Shown one piece after another: positions 1 through 8,363 of a DNA stretch of 64,000 bases; the stretch's first letter is position 1; every line of letters begins with the position of its first letter. Source of the DNA: Arcicella gelida (GTDB lineage Bacteria; Bacteroidota; Bacteroidia; Cytophagales; Spirosomataceae); the NCBI RefSeq assembly GCF_034931025.1, contig NZ_JAYGIL010000021.1:1-64000 (forward strand), written 5' to 3'. The translations under genes and the position numbers were made by a program. The notes below the pieces were generated by a model. It saw only the letters and a program-made list of their open reading frames with translations. It searched no databases and was not told the origin of the DNA.

Positions 1-50
1 GACTTATCCATAAAAATGACAATTATTGTTGCTAAGTTATTTAAAGTTTT

Positions 51-92
51 TTGTTGGGGCTTTGATTTTTTAAAAAATCAAAGCCCCAACAA
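51..92. repeat. Perfect 42-bp palindrome
   Basis: Two 21-nt arms (51-71 and 72-92) are exact reverse complements with no spacer. The centre is six T followed by six A, and the arms carry a GGGGC/GCCCC block. No T-run follows the stem on either strand, so this is not a normal intrinsic terminator. It could form a cruciform or be a REP-like element. Its arm length and layout match the palindrome at 30303-30344. Confidence 0.9.
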
Positions 93-135
93 AACTTACA
101 CAACTAAGGGGAGGGTGCCAAATTATAATAGCTCT

Positions 136-436
136 AAGTGAACTAAAGACCACTTCAAGTGAACTATAAGACCACTCCAAGTGAACTAAAGACCACTCTA
201 AGTGAACTACAAGACCGCTCAGAGTGAACTAAAGACCACTCTAAGTGAACTATAAGACCACTTCAAGTGAACTATAAGACCACTTCAAGTGAACTAAAGA
301 CCACTCTAAGTGAACTATAAGACCACTTCAAGTGAACTAAAGACCACTCCGAATGAACTACAAGACCACTCCGAGTGAACTACAAGACCACTCCGAGTGA
401 ACTACAAGACCACTCCGAGTGAACTACAAGACCACT
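136..436. repeat. Minisatellite, 14 units of 21/22 bp
   Basis: Fourteen head-to-tail copies of a unit reading roughly AGTGAACTAYAAGACCACTC. Units are 21 bp when they carry CTAAAGACC and 22 bp when they carry CTAYAAGACC. The last three are identical, and the earlier ones differ by single bases, mostly at the unit junction. Each unit begins AGTG and ends CACT, a short inverted repeat. The 21/22 mix breaks any reading frame, so it does not code. There are no unique spacers, so it is not a CRISPR. Confidence 0.95.
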
Positions 437-447
437 TTTAAACATAA

Positions 448-478
448 AAAACGCTTGAAGGTTTTCTTCAAGCGTTTT
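448..478 (-). terminator. Terminator hairpin for the DinB-like gene
   Basis: Thirteen-bp perfect arms (448-460 and 466-478) enclose a 5-nt loop. Read on the minus strand the stem is followed by a T-run, so it most likely ends transcripts from the DinB-like gene, whose stop codon lies 134 bp upstream on that strand. Confidence 0.6.
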
Positions 479-611
479 GAGTTGATTTAGGTCTATGCAA
501 TCTGAATCAATTGAGATTATATTAGCATACTATTTATTGCTGTTACTTTATCTGCTTTTGTCTTGATGTCACGAGATAAAATTGTCATTATTTATCTCGT
601 CAAAACCATCA

Positions 612-1139
612 TTAGAATAATTTTTCTTGCGGTGGTTTTGCACCTGCTAAACGAATGTAAACAGTTGTTTGTCCTCTATGATGTGTTTGATGTTCAAAAT
701 TTTTGTTCAAAGCTGCTGCTTTTGTCATCTCGAAACGACCAAAAAGTTTAACGTTTTCATTCATTTTTTCAGGCGTCATTTTCTTAATACCATCAATCAC
801 ATAATCATAACTTGCCAGTACTAGCTTCGTTACATTTTCTTTGGATTTGTCTGTTGATTTTTCAGATGCACCCATTCCTACTGGACTTTTTTCACCTGTA
901 ACAGCCGAAGTAAAAGTATAATTGGCATCTGTCAGGTGAAGCATTTGTTCTGCAAAAGAACGCATTTCAGGCGTTGGTTTTAATGAATAACCACTCTCAG
1001 GCATGGCATCTAAATACTCTTTGGTATAAGCTTTAGCTCTTTCCCAATCCTTCACTAAATCTTCGTTCAACTGTGCAATTACTGATTGAAACGCACAAAA
1101 GGCAAATAATAACGATAGTAATAACTTAATTTTTTTCAT
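612..1139 (-). CDS. Secreted DinB-like (YfiT/DinB_2) protein
   Basis: A 175-aa protein with a Sec signal peptide (residues 1-22, hydrophobic core, ending VIAQ) and a DinB/YfiT-like four-helix fold. The visible signature is the putative metal-binding histidine set: H68 in the MLHL segment and the H150/H153/H154 cluster in HQTHHRGQT, the most conserved motif of the superfamily. The family includes metal-dependent thiol transferases and many uncharacterised proteins. The exported, single-domain form is frequent in Bacteroidota and has no assigned substrate. It is monocistronic, with a long leader and a terminator hairpin downstream. Family assignment is firm, function is not. Confidence 0.85.
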   Translation of the reverse strand: MKKIKLLLSLLFAFCAFQSVIAQLNEDLVKDWERAKAYTKEYLDAMPESGYSLKPTPEMRSFAEQMLHLTDANYTFTSAVTGEKSPVGMGASEKSTDKSKENVTKLVLASYDYVIDGIKKMTPEKMNENVKLFGRFEMTKAAALNKNFEHQTHHRGQTTVYIRLAGAKPPQEKLF

Positions 1140-1276
1140 GTTAATGTTAGTTTTAAAGCTGAATGAAATTACTAAACTAATTTGTAAAAATATCTCCAGA
1201 TAATTCTGTAATCAGCAGAATATTTTATTTTATCAAGGATAGTTGATAGTCTCAATCATATTATTGTTATTATTCC

Positions 1277-2584
1277 TTACTCATAACTAATAGACATATC
1301 CTGTGCAAGTGCATATCCTTGATTTACTACAATTCTTGTAATTCTCCCTTGTGAATCCAAGGTTGGAGTAATATCTGCTCTTGTCTGTGCGTCTGAACTA
1401 TATTTTAAAGACCAATAAAATGGTAACGTCTCTCCTAAATACAATAATGTTGTATTGTAGTTATAAGTATCTATTAATAAAAATTGTGTTTGTTTGGTTA
1501 TCTCCCAAAGTGGATTCTTTACGTTGGAAAATGAAGTAATAGTATTCAATAATGAACCATCGTATGTCTCGCTAGCAACATTATATTGAGTATCCCATTT
1601 TATGTTTACAAATGAATCTGAGCCAAAATTACCTCCAGAAGTAAGGCTTTGGATTAAGAAACCATTATCGTTATAAGTATATCTCGTTCTTCCTGCGATA
1701 ATAGCCATTTCCCTTGCATTATAAGTATAAGTATCTGACGACACCGTTCCATCATCATATTTGGTCTCAATTTCTGTAATCAAGCCATTTTTATCTCTCT
1801 TAAAGGTTTTCTCTACAATCCAAGTCCCATTGTTTTCAACTGTTTTCATTAATACGCCTTTTTCCCAAGTAAATTTAATAGTTGACTTCACACTGGCTCT
1901 TAACGGATTGGGAATGTAAGTAATAGAGGTTGGTAAAGTACTGGTTGATACGGGTGCTTGTTTAGTAATCGTAGCCGTGTAAATCTGTGTACTACCGTCT
2001 TCGGCGGTGACGGTAAAGCTGACTGGCTTAGAAAAATCTAAGACGCTACCAGAAGTAGGTGTCACTTTCGCTCGTTCTGAAACGGTGATATTGGGTTTTA
2101 GTTTTGATAAATCTGCCGTATTAGGTACGCTTGCTGTAATAGTTTTGGTAGTATTATCTATTTTGGCAACGACTGCTGGTGAAAAATCATTGAATGAAAA
2201 ACTTAAAATATCTTTTGCTGATAATTTAGTTCGGCTTACCTGTACTTTATAAGTAGTCGTAGAACCATCATCCGCTGTAACGGTATAAGTAACTTCATTA
2301 CTGAAATCCTGTGCTTTACCAGTTTCTGGTGAAAGCTTTGCTTTTAACGATACTACAACTGTTGGTACTAGTTTACTAATATCAACCGTAGCAGGCACAA
2401 CAGCTATGATTTTTTTATTGGCTTCATCAATAGTAGCATCAACCACAGGTGTTAAGCCCGAAAAGCTAAATTTAGTAATTTTCCTTTCAGAACTTTTTGA
2501 GATAATAATTTCTTCATTACAAGCCATTAATAATAGCATAATAGGCAGGTAGAAAAGGATGATTTTGGTGAAAGTTGATTTCAT
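1277..2584 (-). CDS. DUF5018-repeat lipoprotein
   Basis: A predicted outer-membrane or periplasmic lipoprotein of 435 aa. The reading frame is open from 2623, but that start would be TTG. The ATG at 2584 directly precedes a typical lipoprotein signal ending in the lipobox LLMAC and is preferred. After the cysteine come two DUF5018-type immunoglobulin-like repeats of about 85 aa, each ending in a VTAEDGST-like or VTADDGST-like strand. The C-terminal 200 residues resemble the RHS/YD-like beta-rich tails common in Bacteroidota lipoproteins, with DKNG and TYTYN segments. No enzyme motif is visible. A surface binding or structural role is inferred only. Confidence 0.8.
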   Translation of the reverse strand: MKSTFTKIILFYLPIMLLLMACNEEIIISKSSERKITKFSFSGLTPVVDATIDEANKKIIAVVPATVDISKLVPTVVVSLKAKLSPETGKAQDFSNEVTYTVTADDGSTTTYKVQVSRTKLSAKDILSFSFNDFSPAVVAKIDNTTKTITASVPNTADLSKLKPNITVSERAKVTPTSGSVLDFSKPVSFTVTAEDGSTQIYTATITKQAPVSTSTLPTSITYIPNPLRASVKSTIKFTWEKGVLMKTVENNGTWIVEKTFKRDKNGLITEIETKYDDGTVSSDTYTYNAREMAIIAGRTRYTYNDNGFLIQSLTSGGNFGSDSFVNIKWDTQYNVASETYDGSLLNTITSFSNVKNPLWEITKQTQFLLIDTYNYNTTLLYLGETLPFYWSLKYSSDAQTRADITPTLDSQGRITRIVVNQGYALAQDMSISYE

Positions 2585-2640
2585 GGTTGTGCTAAAATTT
2601 CTGGTTTTAAGGTTATTATTCAAGCATTATTAGCATATTT

Positions 2641-3036
2641 TCACAAAACCTCCCAAACGTCAATACCTGTATCTTCCAATATTTTACTAAAGAGACTACT
2701 GGTTTCTAATTCTCTATCTTGCAGACTACCCAAATTCCCTTCCTGAATAAAGGCTTGCCCATCATGGCTTGACATTTCATAAAGCATTTTTCCATCTTTA
2801 TAGCATGATATACTAAAAGCCATCGAAGTTTCATACACTCTAAAAATAATAATGGTTTGCCCATCTTTAGTGGTATCTATACTGTCTAAATCTTCTTCTT
2901 CTACCAGTACTACTGCACCATTTGTTTGAAAGATGATTTCTACACAATCTTCATCAAAATCTGCTCCGAAAAAATCGGTTACTAACTCTTTCTCACTCCC
3001 ATAAACATGGGTACATACAAATCCTGTCTTGTTCAT
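2641..3036 (-). CDS. Hypothetical acidic protein, possible immunity protein
   Basis: A 131-aa, strongly acidic protein with no signal peptide and no recognised domain. Its ATG overlaps the TGA of the upstream 230-aa gene (ATGA), so the two are probably translationally coupled. Small, acidic, soluble and coupled proteins of this sort are often immunity proteins of polymorphic toxin systems or members of contact-dependent loci, but no family motif supports that here. It lies 57 bp upstream of the DUF5018 lipoprotein start and may share its transcript. Confidence 0.7.
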   Translation of the reverse strand: MNKTGFVCTHVYGSEKELVTDFFGADFDEDCVEIIFQTNGAVVLVEEEDLDSIDTTKDGQTIIIFRVYETSMAFSISCYKDGKMLYEMSSHDGQAFIQEGNLGSLQDRELETSSLFSKILEDTGIDVWEVL

Positions 3037-3725
3037 TTTTTCGAATTAAATAGTTGATTTACTTTTTCTATTTGATCATTTTTTTTATGCCAGTATTCAT
3101 CTTCATTATTTTTCAACCATGGCAATATTAAACTATTAAACCAATCGAAAACTCGCTGATTATTAAAGTATTTAGCAACTATATATGTGCGTAAGTATCC
3201 ATTACCATCAGGACAAAAAATGTTTGCATAATATGTATTCAAATCTTCACATTCCAATAATTGTTGATTAAGGTCTTCGATAGTTAAGCTCAAAAATTCT
3301 TGTATCTCTTTACTATAAAAGTATTCTTTGATGATAGTCGCAGCCGCCTCAATGTCAGACTCTTGTTGTACTATTACTTCATTTGCAACATTGAGCATTT
3401 CTTTCGGAAGTGCCAAAAAAGGAGAGCTTTTAGTTGAGCTTACGAAATGAGTTCTGATAGTATGTTGCTCCATATCATGCTTCTTCTCTACTATTTCTTG
3501 AACTATCTTTTCTATCAATGGGATTTTTTTTTCAAACCACAAGCTACTGATTTTAAATGGGCTATGGTAAGTATCAAAAAACAAAAAAGCTGTTGTGAGT
3601 ACTTCCTCTTTTATTTTTGTATAGATGATACCATTTTCATGAACCAAAGCTTCGAAGCCTTCCACTTCTTCAAAAAAGGAGAAGTATTTACGGCATTTTT
3701 TCTTGAAAAGTGTCTTGTTTGTCAT
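3033..3725 (-). CDS. Hypothetical cytoplasmic protein
   Basis: A 230-aa protein that I do not recognise. It has no signal peptide or membrane segment and appears mixed alpha/beta, with many aromatic residues and a lysine-rich end. It starts at an ATG overlapping the TGA of the preceding ORF (ATGA), and its own TGA overlaps the next ATG. This double stop/start overlap places it in the middle of a coupled three-ORF cassette. The layout resembles the immunity-gene tails found behind polymorphic toxin genes, but that is an inference from organisation, not from sequence similarity. Confidence 0.7.
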   Translation of the reverse strand: MTNKTLFKKKCRKYFSFFEEVEGFEALVHENGIIYTKIKEEVLTTAFLFFDTYHSPFKISSLWFEKKIPLIEKIVQEIVEKKHDMEQHTIRTHFVSSTKSSPFLALPKEMLNVANEVIVQQESDIEAAATIIKEYFYSKEIQEFLSLTIEDLNQQLLECEDLNTYYANIFCPDGNGYLRTYIVAKYFNNQRVFDWFNSLILPWLKNNEDEYWHKKNDQIEKVNQLFNSKK

Positions 3726-4036
3726 TTTGGAGTAATATTTTGTAAGTTATCTATTGCTTTACCGAATCCATCAACACTCCAAATTTTATAGAATTGTTGA
3801 GGTTTAATAATTTGAGTTTGTAGTAAGTCAAATTGCACATTAGTTTCCGCCTTTATTGGTGTTTTCACGGGGTCGCCAAGACCAACAAGCCTTGCGACAG
3901 CAACTTGCCAGCTTAATAGTGTCTTTCTATCTTTGGAGAACAAGAGAAGTTGAAGATAAACTAACAAAGGCGAAAAACAAAAATGCTTGAAGTAATACCT
4001 CAAGCATTTTATGCTACTTAATTCTACTTTATTCAA
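3722..4036 (-). pseudogene. 5'-truncated ORF remnant
   Basis: The frame is open for 104 codons but has no ATG at all; the only upstream start is a TTG at 4036. Its first ~20 codons lie across the terminator hairpin that ends the GH2 gene, so that part is unlikely to be coding. The segment from about 3930 to 3722 has a distinctive composition (an AVARLVGLGDPVKTP stretch) and reads like the C-terminal piece of a longer protein whose 5' part was lost. Its TGA overlaps the ATG of the 230-aa gene, preserving coupling. It could be the C-terminus of a deleted toxin or an unrelated fragment. Confidence 0.4.
3974..4010 (-). terminator. Terminator of the GH2 gene
   Basis: Eleven-bp arms (3980-3990 and 4000-4010) surround a 9-nt loop. 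On the minus strand the stem is followed by a T-rich run (A-rich at 3974-3983 on plus). It begins 39 bp after the GH2 stop codon. Confidence 0.75.
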
Positions 4037-4048
4037 AATTTTAATCTT

Positions 4049-7033
4049 TTATTTAACGGGAGAATATATCTCAGCCTCAATAATCGCTAAGCTTCCTTTT
4101 GTATCAGCTTCTTTTCTGGCTACTCCATCATCTAGTTTTTTACCATTTACTTCTTTGCTGTTATCATCTTGAATTTCTACTTGGTCGGCTAGTGCTATTT
4201 TTATTTTCTTACCAGCAATGGCTTTGAAATTCGCTGTAAAATAACCCAAGTTACGAGTAGTGTTTCCTTTAAAAGCTTCTTTTCCATCAATTGAAATACT
4301 GATTGGATAAGTTCTTGTTCTGAAATTATTAAGTTTCAAGGTTACTTCATTGATGTTACTGGTATTTGCGATTTCATATTCAATCCAAGCAGTAGCCAAC
4401 TTGCCATCGTTTACCCAATCACTTGCTTCGTTATCATCATAACTAGCATTGGCTTTCTCTTGATTTGCCCCAGCAGTAGCATTTATAATTGTTAGTGCTT
4501 TTCTAGTAACCGTAAATGAAGGAGAGGAAGGCGTTGCTCCTCTTGATAAATTCGACACCAAACCATAAGACGGCAACTGTAAAGCCAAGCCATCTTTTAC
4601 TTCAAAAGGAATAGATTTTAAAGAAATACTTCCTTCTTTCAATCCATTTGCATTGGCATTAACAACAATATTCCCAGCAGTAAGCGTCGAACGAATTAAG
4701 AAACGGTTTACGCCACATTCTACTGGCAATGTTTTTGATAAAATATAATTGTCTGGTCCTTGTGCCATACCTCCTCTCCATTCTGCTTCACCAGTTAAAG
4801 AGAATTGGATTTCATTCAAAGCTGTCGGACAACGATTGCCCTTTGCATCCACAACTTCTACTTCTATCAAAGCTAAATCTGCACCATTCGCAAATAATGA
4901 TTTTGCTGGATTAATTTGACTTAACTTAACAGCAAAAGGTTCACCAGCAGTTTCGTGTTTGGTTTCACAAAGTTTTTTGCCTTTTGCATCATAACCAATG
5001 GCTGAGATTGTTCCTGCTTTCCAAGTAACATTTTTGAAAGTATAAAGGAAGCGATTACTTTGTTCGCCAAAACCTAGTGACTTACCGTTGAGAAATAATT
5101 CTACTTTGTCTGCACTCGACATTACAGAAATATTTTTAGAAACTCCTTCTTTATAATTCCAGTGACCAATGATGTGGATACGTGGTTTTTCTACATCAAC
5201 CCAACCATCCCACATAATTTGATGTGCATAAAAACCATCTTTAATAATACGAAGAGCATCTACTTCTCCACTCCTTCTAAAGTTTTCTGCTCCACGGTGA
5301 TGGGTATTACTTTCTGAAAAAATAATGTTTACGCCTCCGCCATTAACTCGCTTGCCTGTTCCCGGTCTTTCTTTCCAATATTCGAACCAACGAGTTATGT
5401 TTTCTATTGCCTGAGTATCCTGATTACGGTTGTATGTACTTGCATCTTGCCCATTGTGAGTTGGTCCTTCACCTTCTTTGTGATAGGGTGGCGAAAATTC
5501 ATCCCAATATTTTCGTAAAGCTTCATCACGACTATACTCCATTTGCCACATCGGTTTTGATGCACTTTTGTTGATATAAAGCATTTCTCCACCATATTCA
5601 GCTTCTTTACTGGCTAGCATATTTCTGCTACCGATTGCTCTACCGCCATGAGCATCGTACATATTTCTGATAGTTTTCATTTCTTTCATGTGTTGGTCGC
5701 TAATTTGGTTATTGCCCGATTCATAAAAGATAATACTTGGGTTGTTTCGATTATAAATAATGGCATCACGCATTACTTCTTTGCGTTGCTCCCATCTTCT
5801 ACCTTCAACATCCTTTTCAGAATCACCCGCTGGCATGGCTTGAATGAGCCCTACTCTATCACAACTTTCAACATCCTGTTTCCAAGGACTGATGTGCATC
5901 CATCTTACCAAATTGGCATTACTTTCTACCATTAATTGATTACTGTAATCACTCAACCAAGCAGGTACAGAAGCACCAATGGCTGGCCATTCATTACTGG
6001 TTCTTTGGGCATAGCCTTTTAAATGAAGTACTCTATCATTCAAGGTTAAAGCACCGTTTTCGAAAGCAGTTTTTCTAAATCCTGTGGTAGTTTTTACTAC
6101 ATCAATTACTCGATTATTGAGACTAACGGTAGTATATACATTATATAAATAGCCATAACCCCAACTCCAGAAATTCAAATTTTTGATAAACGATGCTGTT
6201 TTGACAATTTGGCTTTCGTTGGCTTGTAAAGTAATGGTAATAGGGTTGAAATTTGTACTAATTCTTTTTCCAGTTACGGCATCTTCTACATAAGCTGAGT
6301 ATTGAAATGTCTTTGCGTCAGCGTATTCATTCTTTATTTCTGCTTCCGCTATGACAGTCGCAGATTTTTGAGGAATGTTAAAATCTTTGGCATAAACATA
6401 TACTCCTGTCGATTTTAAGTTTGAATACAAAGGCAAAGTTTGGTATAATTTATCGGCAATATGCAAATAAACATTCTTGGTGATACCTCCATAATTAGCA
6501 TTAAAATTTTTATCATTCCATTGAAAGCCACTTTTAGTAGCTTTTTCATGATAATTCCAAGCGTTATCAATTCTTGCAGCAATTACATTTTCTTCACCGA
6601 ACTTTACTTCATTACTGATATCGAAACCAAAAGCCATCGCTCCGTTTTCACTAAGCCCAATTGGCTTACCGTTTAGGAAAAACTCACCTGCTTGTCTAAC
6701 GCCTTCAAATTCTAAGAAAATTTTCTTTCCTTTCTGATTAGCATCAATCTTAAAGTGTTTTCTGTAACAGATAATTCCAGTTGAATGTTTTTCGATAGAA
6801 ACTTTAAAGGCTTCGTCCTCATTAAAAGCACGAGGTAAAGTAACGGGTTTCCATCCAGCATCATTAAATGCGATTTGTGAAGCTAGAGAATCATCCCCCA
6901 CAAACATTTTCCAAGATGGATTAAAATTGTATTTAATTCTAGGATTAGGGTTCTGCTGGGCAATAGCCGAACAGAATAAGAAGCAAAGCAGTGCGGCTAC
7001 ACCACTTCTTCTTAAACAGAAGATATAATTCAT
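4049..7033 (-). CDS. Secreted glycoside hydrolase family 2 protein with DUF4982 and C-terminal discoidin-like domain
   Basis: A 994-aa exported glycosidase of the beta-galactosidase/beta-glucuronidase clan. Order: signal peptide (1-25, ending AIAQ), GH2 jelly-roll sugar-binding domain (about 35-195), Ig-like domain (about 200-320), TIM barrel (about 320-610), DUF4982 (about 618-700, with VELFLNGKSLG), a second Ig-like domain, and a F5/8-type (discoidin-like) C-terminal domain around 870-990. The usual GH2 acid/base sequence GNE is replaced: the segment reads NNPSIIFYESGNNQIS, with N441 where Glu is expected and Glu438 three residues earlier. E499 in WQMEYS is a candidate nucleophile. It stands alone with its own terminator and no SusC/SusD neighbour. 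Substrate unknown. Confidence 0.88.
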   Translation of the reverse strand: MNYIFCLRRSGVAALLCFLFCSAIAQQNPNPRIKYNFNPSWKMFVGDDSLASQIAFNDAGWKPVTLPRAFNEDEAFKVSIEKHSTGIICYRKHFKIDANQKGKKIFLEFEGVRQAGEFFLNGKPIGLSENGAMAFGFDISNEVKFGEENVIAARIDNAWNYHEKATKSGFQWNDKNFNANYGGITKNVYLHIADKLYQTLPLYSNLKSTGVYVYAKDFNIPQKSATVIAEAEIKNEYADAKTFQYSAYVEDAVTGKRISTNFNPITITLQANESQIVKTASFIKNLNFWSWGYGYLYNVYTTVSLNNRVIDVVKTTTGFRKTAFENGALTLNDRVLHLKGYAQRTSNEWPAIGASVPAWLSDYSNQLMVESNANLVRWMHISPWKQDVESCDRVGLIQAMPAGDSEKDVEGRRWEQRKEVMRDAIIYNRNNPSIIFYESGNNQISDQHMKEMKTIRNMYDAHGGRAIGSRNMLASKEAEYGGEMLYINKSASKPMWQMEYSRDEALRKYWDEFSPPYHKEGEGPTHNGQDASTYNRNQDTQAIENITRWFEYWKERPGTGKRVNGGGVNIIFSESNTHHRGAENFRRSGEVDALRIIKDGFYAHQIMWDGWVDVEKPRIHIIGHWNYKEGVSKNISVMSSADKVELFLNGKSLGFGEQSNRFLYTFKNVTWKAGTISAIGYDAKGKKLCETKHETAGEPFAVKLSQINPAKSLFANGADLALIEVEVVDAKGNRCPTALNEIQFSLTGEAEWRGGMAQGPDNYILSKTLPVECGVNRFLIRSTLTAGNIVVNANANGLKEGSISLKSIPFEVKDGLALQLPSYGLVSNLSRGATPSSPSFTVTRKALTIINATAGANQEKANASYDDNEASDWVNDGKLATAWIEYEIANTSNINEVTLKLNNFRTRTYPISISIDGKEAFKGNTTRNLGYFTANFKAIAGKKIKIALADQVEIQDDNSKEVNGKKLDDGVARKEADTKGSLAIIEAEIYSPVK

Positions 7034-7350
7034 TTTGAGAGCTTTATTGTTTAAATCTTTTGAATGACAAGCTATTAATTACCTACGCAGTTAATAAATC
7101 ATCACCTGAGCATAAAGTGTTATCATGTACAGTTTTACTCAAAGTTCTCAATCGTACTTTGCTAATAAGTATAGCTTTTGTTTTTCCTACTATTTGTTAC
7201 TTCGAATCCAGCCTGTTGAAACACTGCCATTTTTCGGCTTTTCCAGTTCTGGATTGCTCAGTAGCACGAGTTTTCAACTCTTGAAAAAACATTACGAGTT
7301 GAAAACTCGTACTACTGAGCAATTCCGCCCTTGTTGCTCTACCCATAAAA
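7034..7350. other. Intergenic region between the GH2 gene and the membrane protein gene
   Basis: About 317 bp upstream of the GH2 start, so it should contain that gene's promoter. The only clear structure is the long hairpin at 7253-7323. Plus-strand ORFs here (7060-7284, 7125-7406) have no codon pattern or start signal worth calling. Confidence 0.6.
7253..7323. repeat. Long hairpin, 28-bp arms
   Basis: Arms 7253-7280 and 7296-7323 are reverse complements except for one position, separated by a 15-nt loop. The stem lies 27 bp downstream of the membrane-protein stop codon (7351). No T-run follows on the minus strand, so it may be a REP/BIME-type element or a transcript stabiliser rather than a standard terminator. 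Confidence 0.85.
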
Positions 7351-7923
7351 TCAATAAACCTCCTCTACTATTTCTCCTTTATCAGATTCATCAAAAAGTT
7401 TGTTGATTCTTGGCTGGATTACCCAAATGCCTATTGGAAAAAACCATATCAATAAAAAATTACCTAAATAATCACTGGACGTTGCTAGTGCTTGTGTTTC
7501 CACTGATTTTAATGCTTTTGCGATAAAATAAAAGCAGTAAAAAACACAAAACATTGAAAATAAATGTAAGGGAAGTATTAGTAAAAAAATCCAAGGTTCA
7601 ATTGGACCACCACTTGTAGAGAAGGGGATCATACTGACCACTAAAAATACTGATATTGCCAGAATGTAAAAAACAGGAAAGAACAGGAAAATCTTAAATC
7701 TTGTTAGGCTCATTTTAGCTTTTGCAGGTAGCTTTGGATAAAGATTTGTTCCTACTGCGTACAACCAGCCAAAGAAAAAGAACATAAAAAGTAACATCAT
7801 CATTGGAAAGACATAAATCGCACCAATGGTATAATTTATGAATGATGTTAAGTCAATGAAAAAAGGAAGGACGCATGCAAATACAAAAAATTGCCAATGT
7901 TTTAGTGTAAGAAAGAATTTCAT
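7351..7923 (-). CDS. Hypothetical multi-spanning membrane protein
   Basis: A 190-aa integral membrane protein with about four or five hydrophobic helices: residues 10-30, 35-60, 78-100, 110-135 and 155-172. The C-terminal region, with a DYLGNFLLIWFFPIGIW stretch followed by IQPRINKL, resembles a conserved motif in a family of Bacteroidota membrane proteins without assigned function. No transporter or enzyme signature is visible. It is 77 bp downstream of the small zinc-ribbon-like gene on the same strand, and the two may be co-transcribed. Confidence 0.75.
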   Translation of the reverse strand: MKFFLTLKHWQFFVFACVLPFFIDLTSFINYTIGAIYVFPMMMLLFMFFFFGWLYAVGTNLYPKLPAKAKMSLTRFKIFLFFPVFYILAISVFLVVSMIPFSTSGGPIEPWIFLLILPLHLFSMFCVFYCFYFIAKALKSVETQALATSSDYLGNFLLIWFFPIGIWVIQPRINKLFDESDKGEIVEEVY

Positions 7924-7999
7924 TTTATATGTTTTGTTAAATTGTTTACGGTGTTGGTATTTAAGGTTTTTCGCATTACTTAGTAAAGTATCTCATGTA

Positions 8000-8245
8000 T
8001 TAAATTGGAGTTTCTCTGCTGTAGATGATAGGCATTTCATCAAAGCCATTTAGGTAAAACATCAATCTTTTACATTTTTTACATTCTACGACAATTTTCA
8101 TTTCAGAATAAACCGCATCAGGGCTAACTAATTCTGAATTAAAAAGTTGGTCATATTCTTCATCAGCTATAACAAGCCATTGATTAGGGCTTGGAATATC
8201 TCCAAGTCCAATTATATTTCCACAATTACATTTAATTTTTGGCAT
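8000..8245 (-). CDS. Small zinc-ribbon-like hypothetical protein
   Basis: An 81-aa protein. A CNC pair near the N-terminus (C6, C8) and a CKKC motif (about residues 55-58) could form a four-cysteine zinc site. The middle is acidic and probably helical. Such short zinc-ribbon proteins are often annotated as hypothetical or immunity-like. It starts from ATG at 8245 on its own. The region upstream carries a hairpin and a 42-bp minisatellite, so any promoter must lie within about 70 bp of the start or beyond the array. Confidence 0.65.
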   Translation of the reverse strand: MPKIKCNCGNIIGLGDIPSPNQWLVIADEEYDQLFNSELVSPDAVYSEMKIVVECKKCKRLMFYLNGFDEMPIIYSRETPI

Positions 8246-8310
8246 GAAGATAAAATTAGTCTCTTCCTCTTGTTCAGAAAGACAAGTAGAACAGCACTAA
8301 AAAGGTTAAA

Positions 8311-8353
8311 TCTCTTTCTTGGCGTAATGTTTTTCACTACGTCAAGAGAGAGA
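8311..8353. repeat. Imperfect hairpin beside the minisatellite
   Basis: Arms 8311-8326 and 8338-8353 pair over 16 positions with about two mismatches and an 11-nt loop. The right arm merges into a degenerate half-unit of the adjoining array. Confidence 0.6.
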
Positions 8354-8363
8354 ATCACAAAAA

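Larger units (their letters stand above)
1..611. other. Non-coding stretch rich in repeats
   Basis: No credible gene is visible before the stop codon of the DinB-like gene. The stretch holds a perfect palindrome (51-92), a 14-unit minisatellite (136-436) and a terminator-type hairpin (448-478). The remaining ~130 bp (479-611) shows nothing recognisable. A short plus-strand ORF at 563-751 runs into the DinB-like gene and is a shadow of it. Confidence 0.7.

Noticed and set aside
136..436. CRISPR array or plasmid-type iteron origin
   Set aside because: Repeats are directly adjacent with no unique spacers, and no cas genes are present. A TTATCCATA sequence at 4-12 resembles a DnaA box with one mismatch, but a single weak box and no replication gene do not support an origin.
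563..751. 62-aa plus-strand ORF
   Set aside because: It overlaps the 3' end of the DinB-like gene on the opposite strand and has no start signal.
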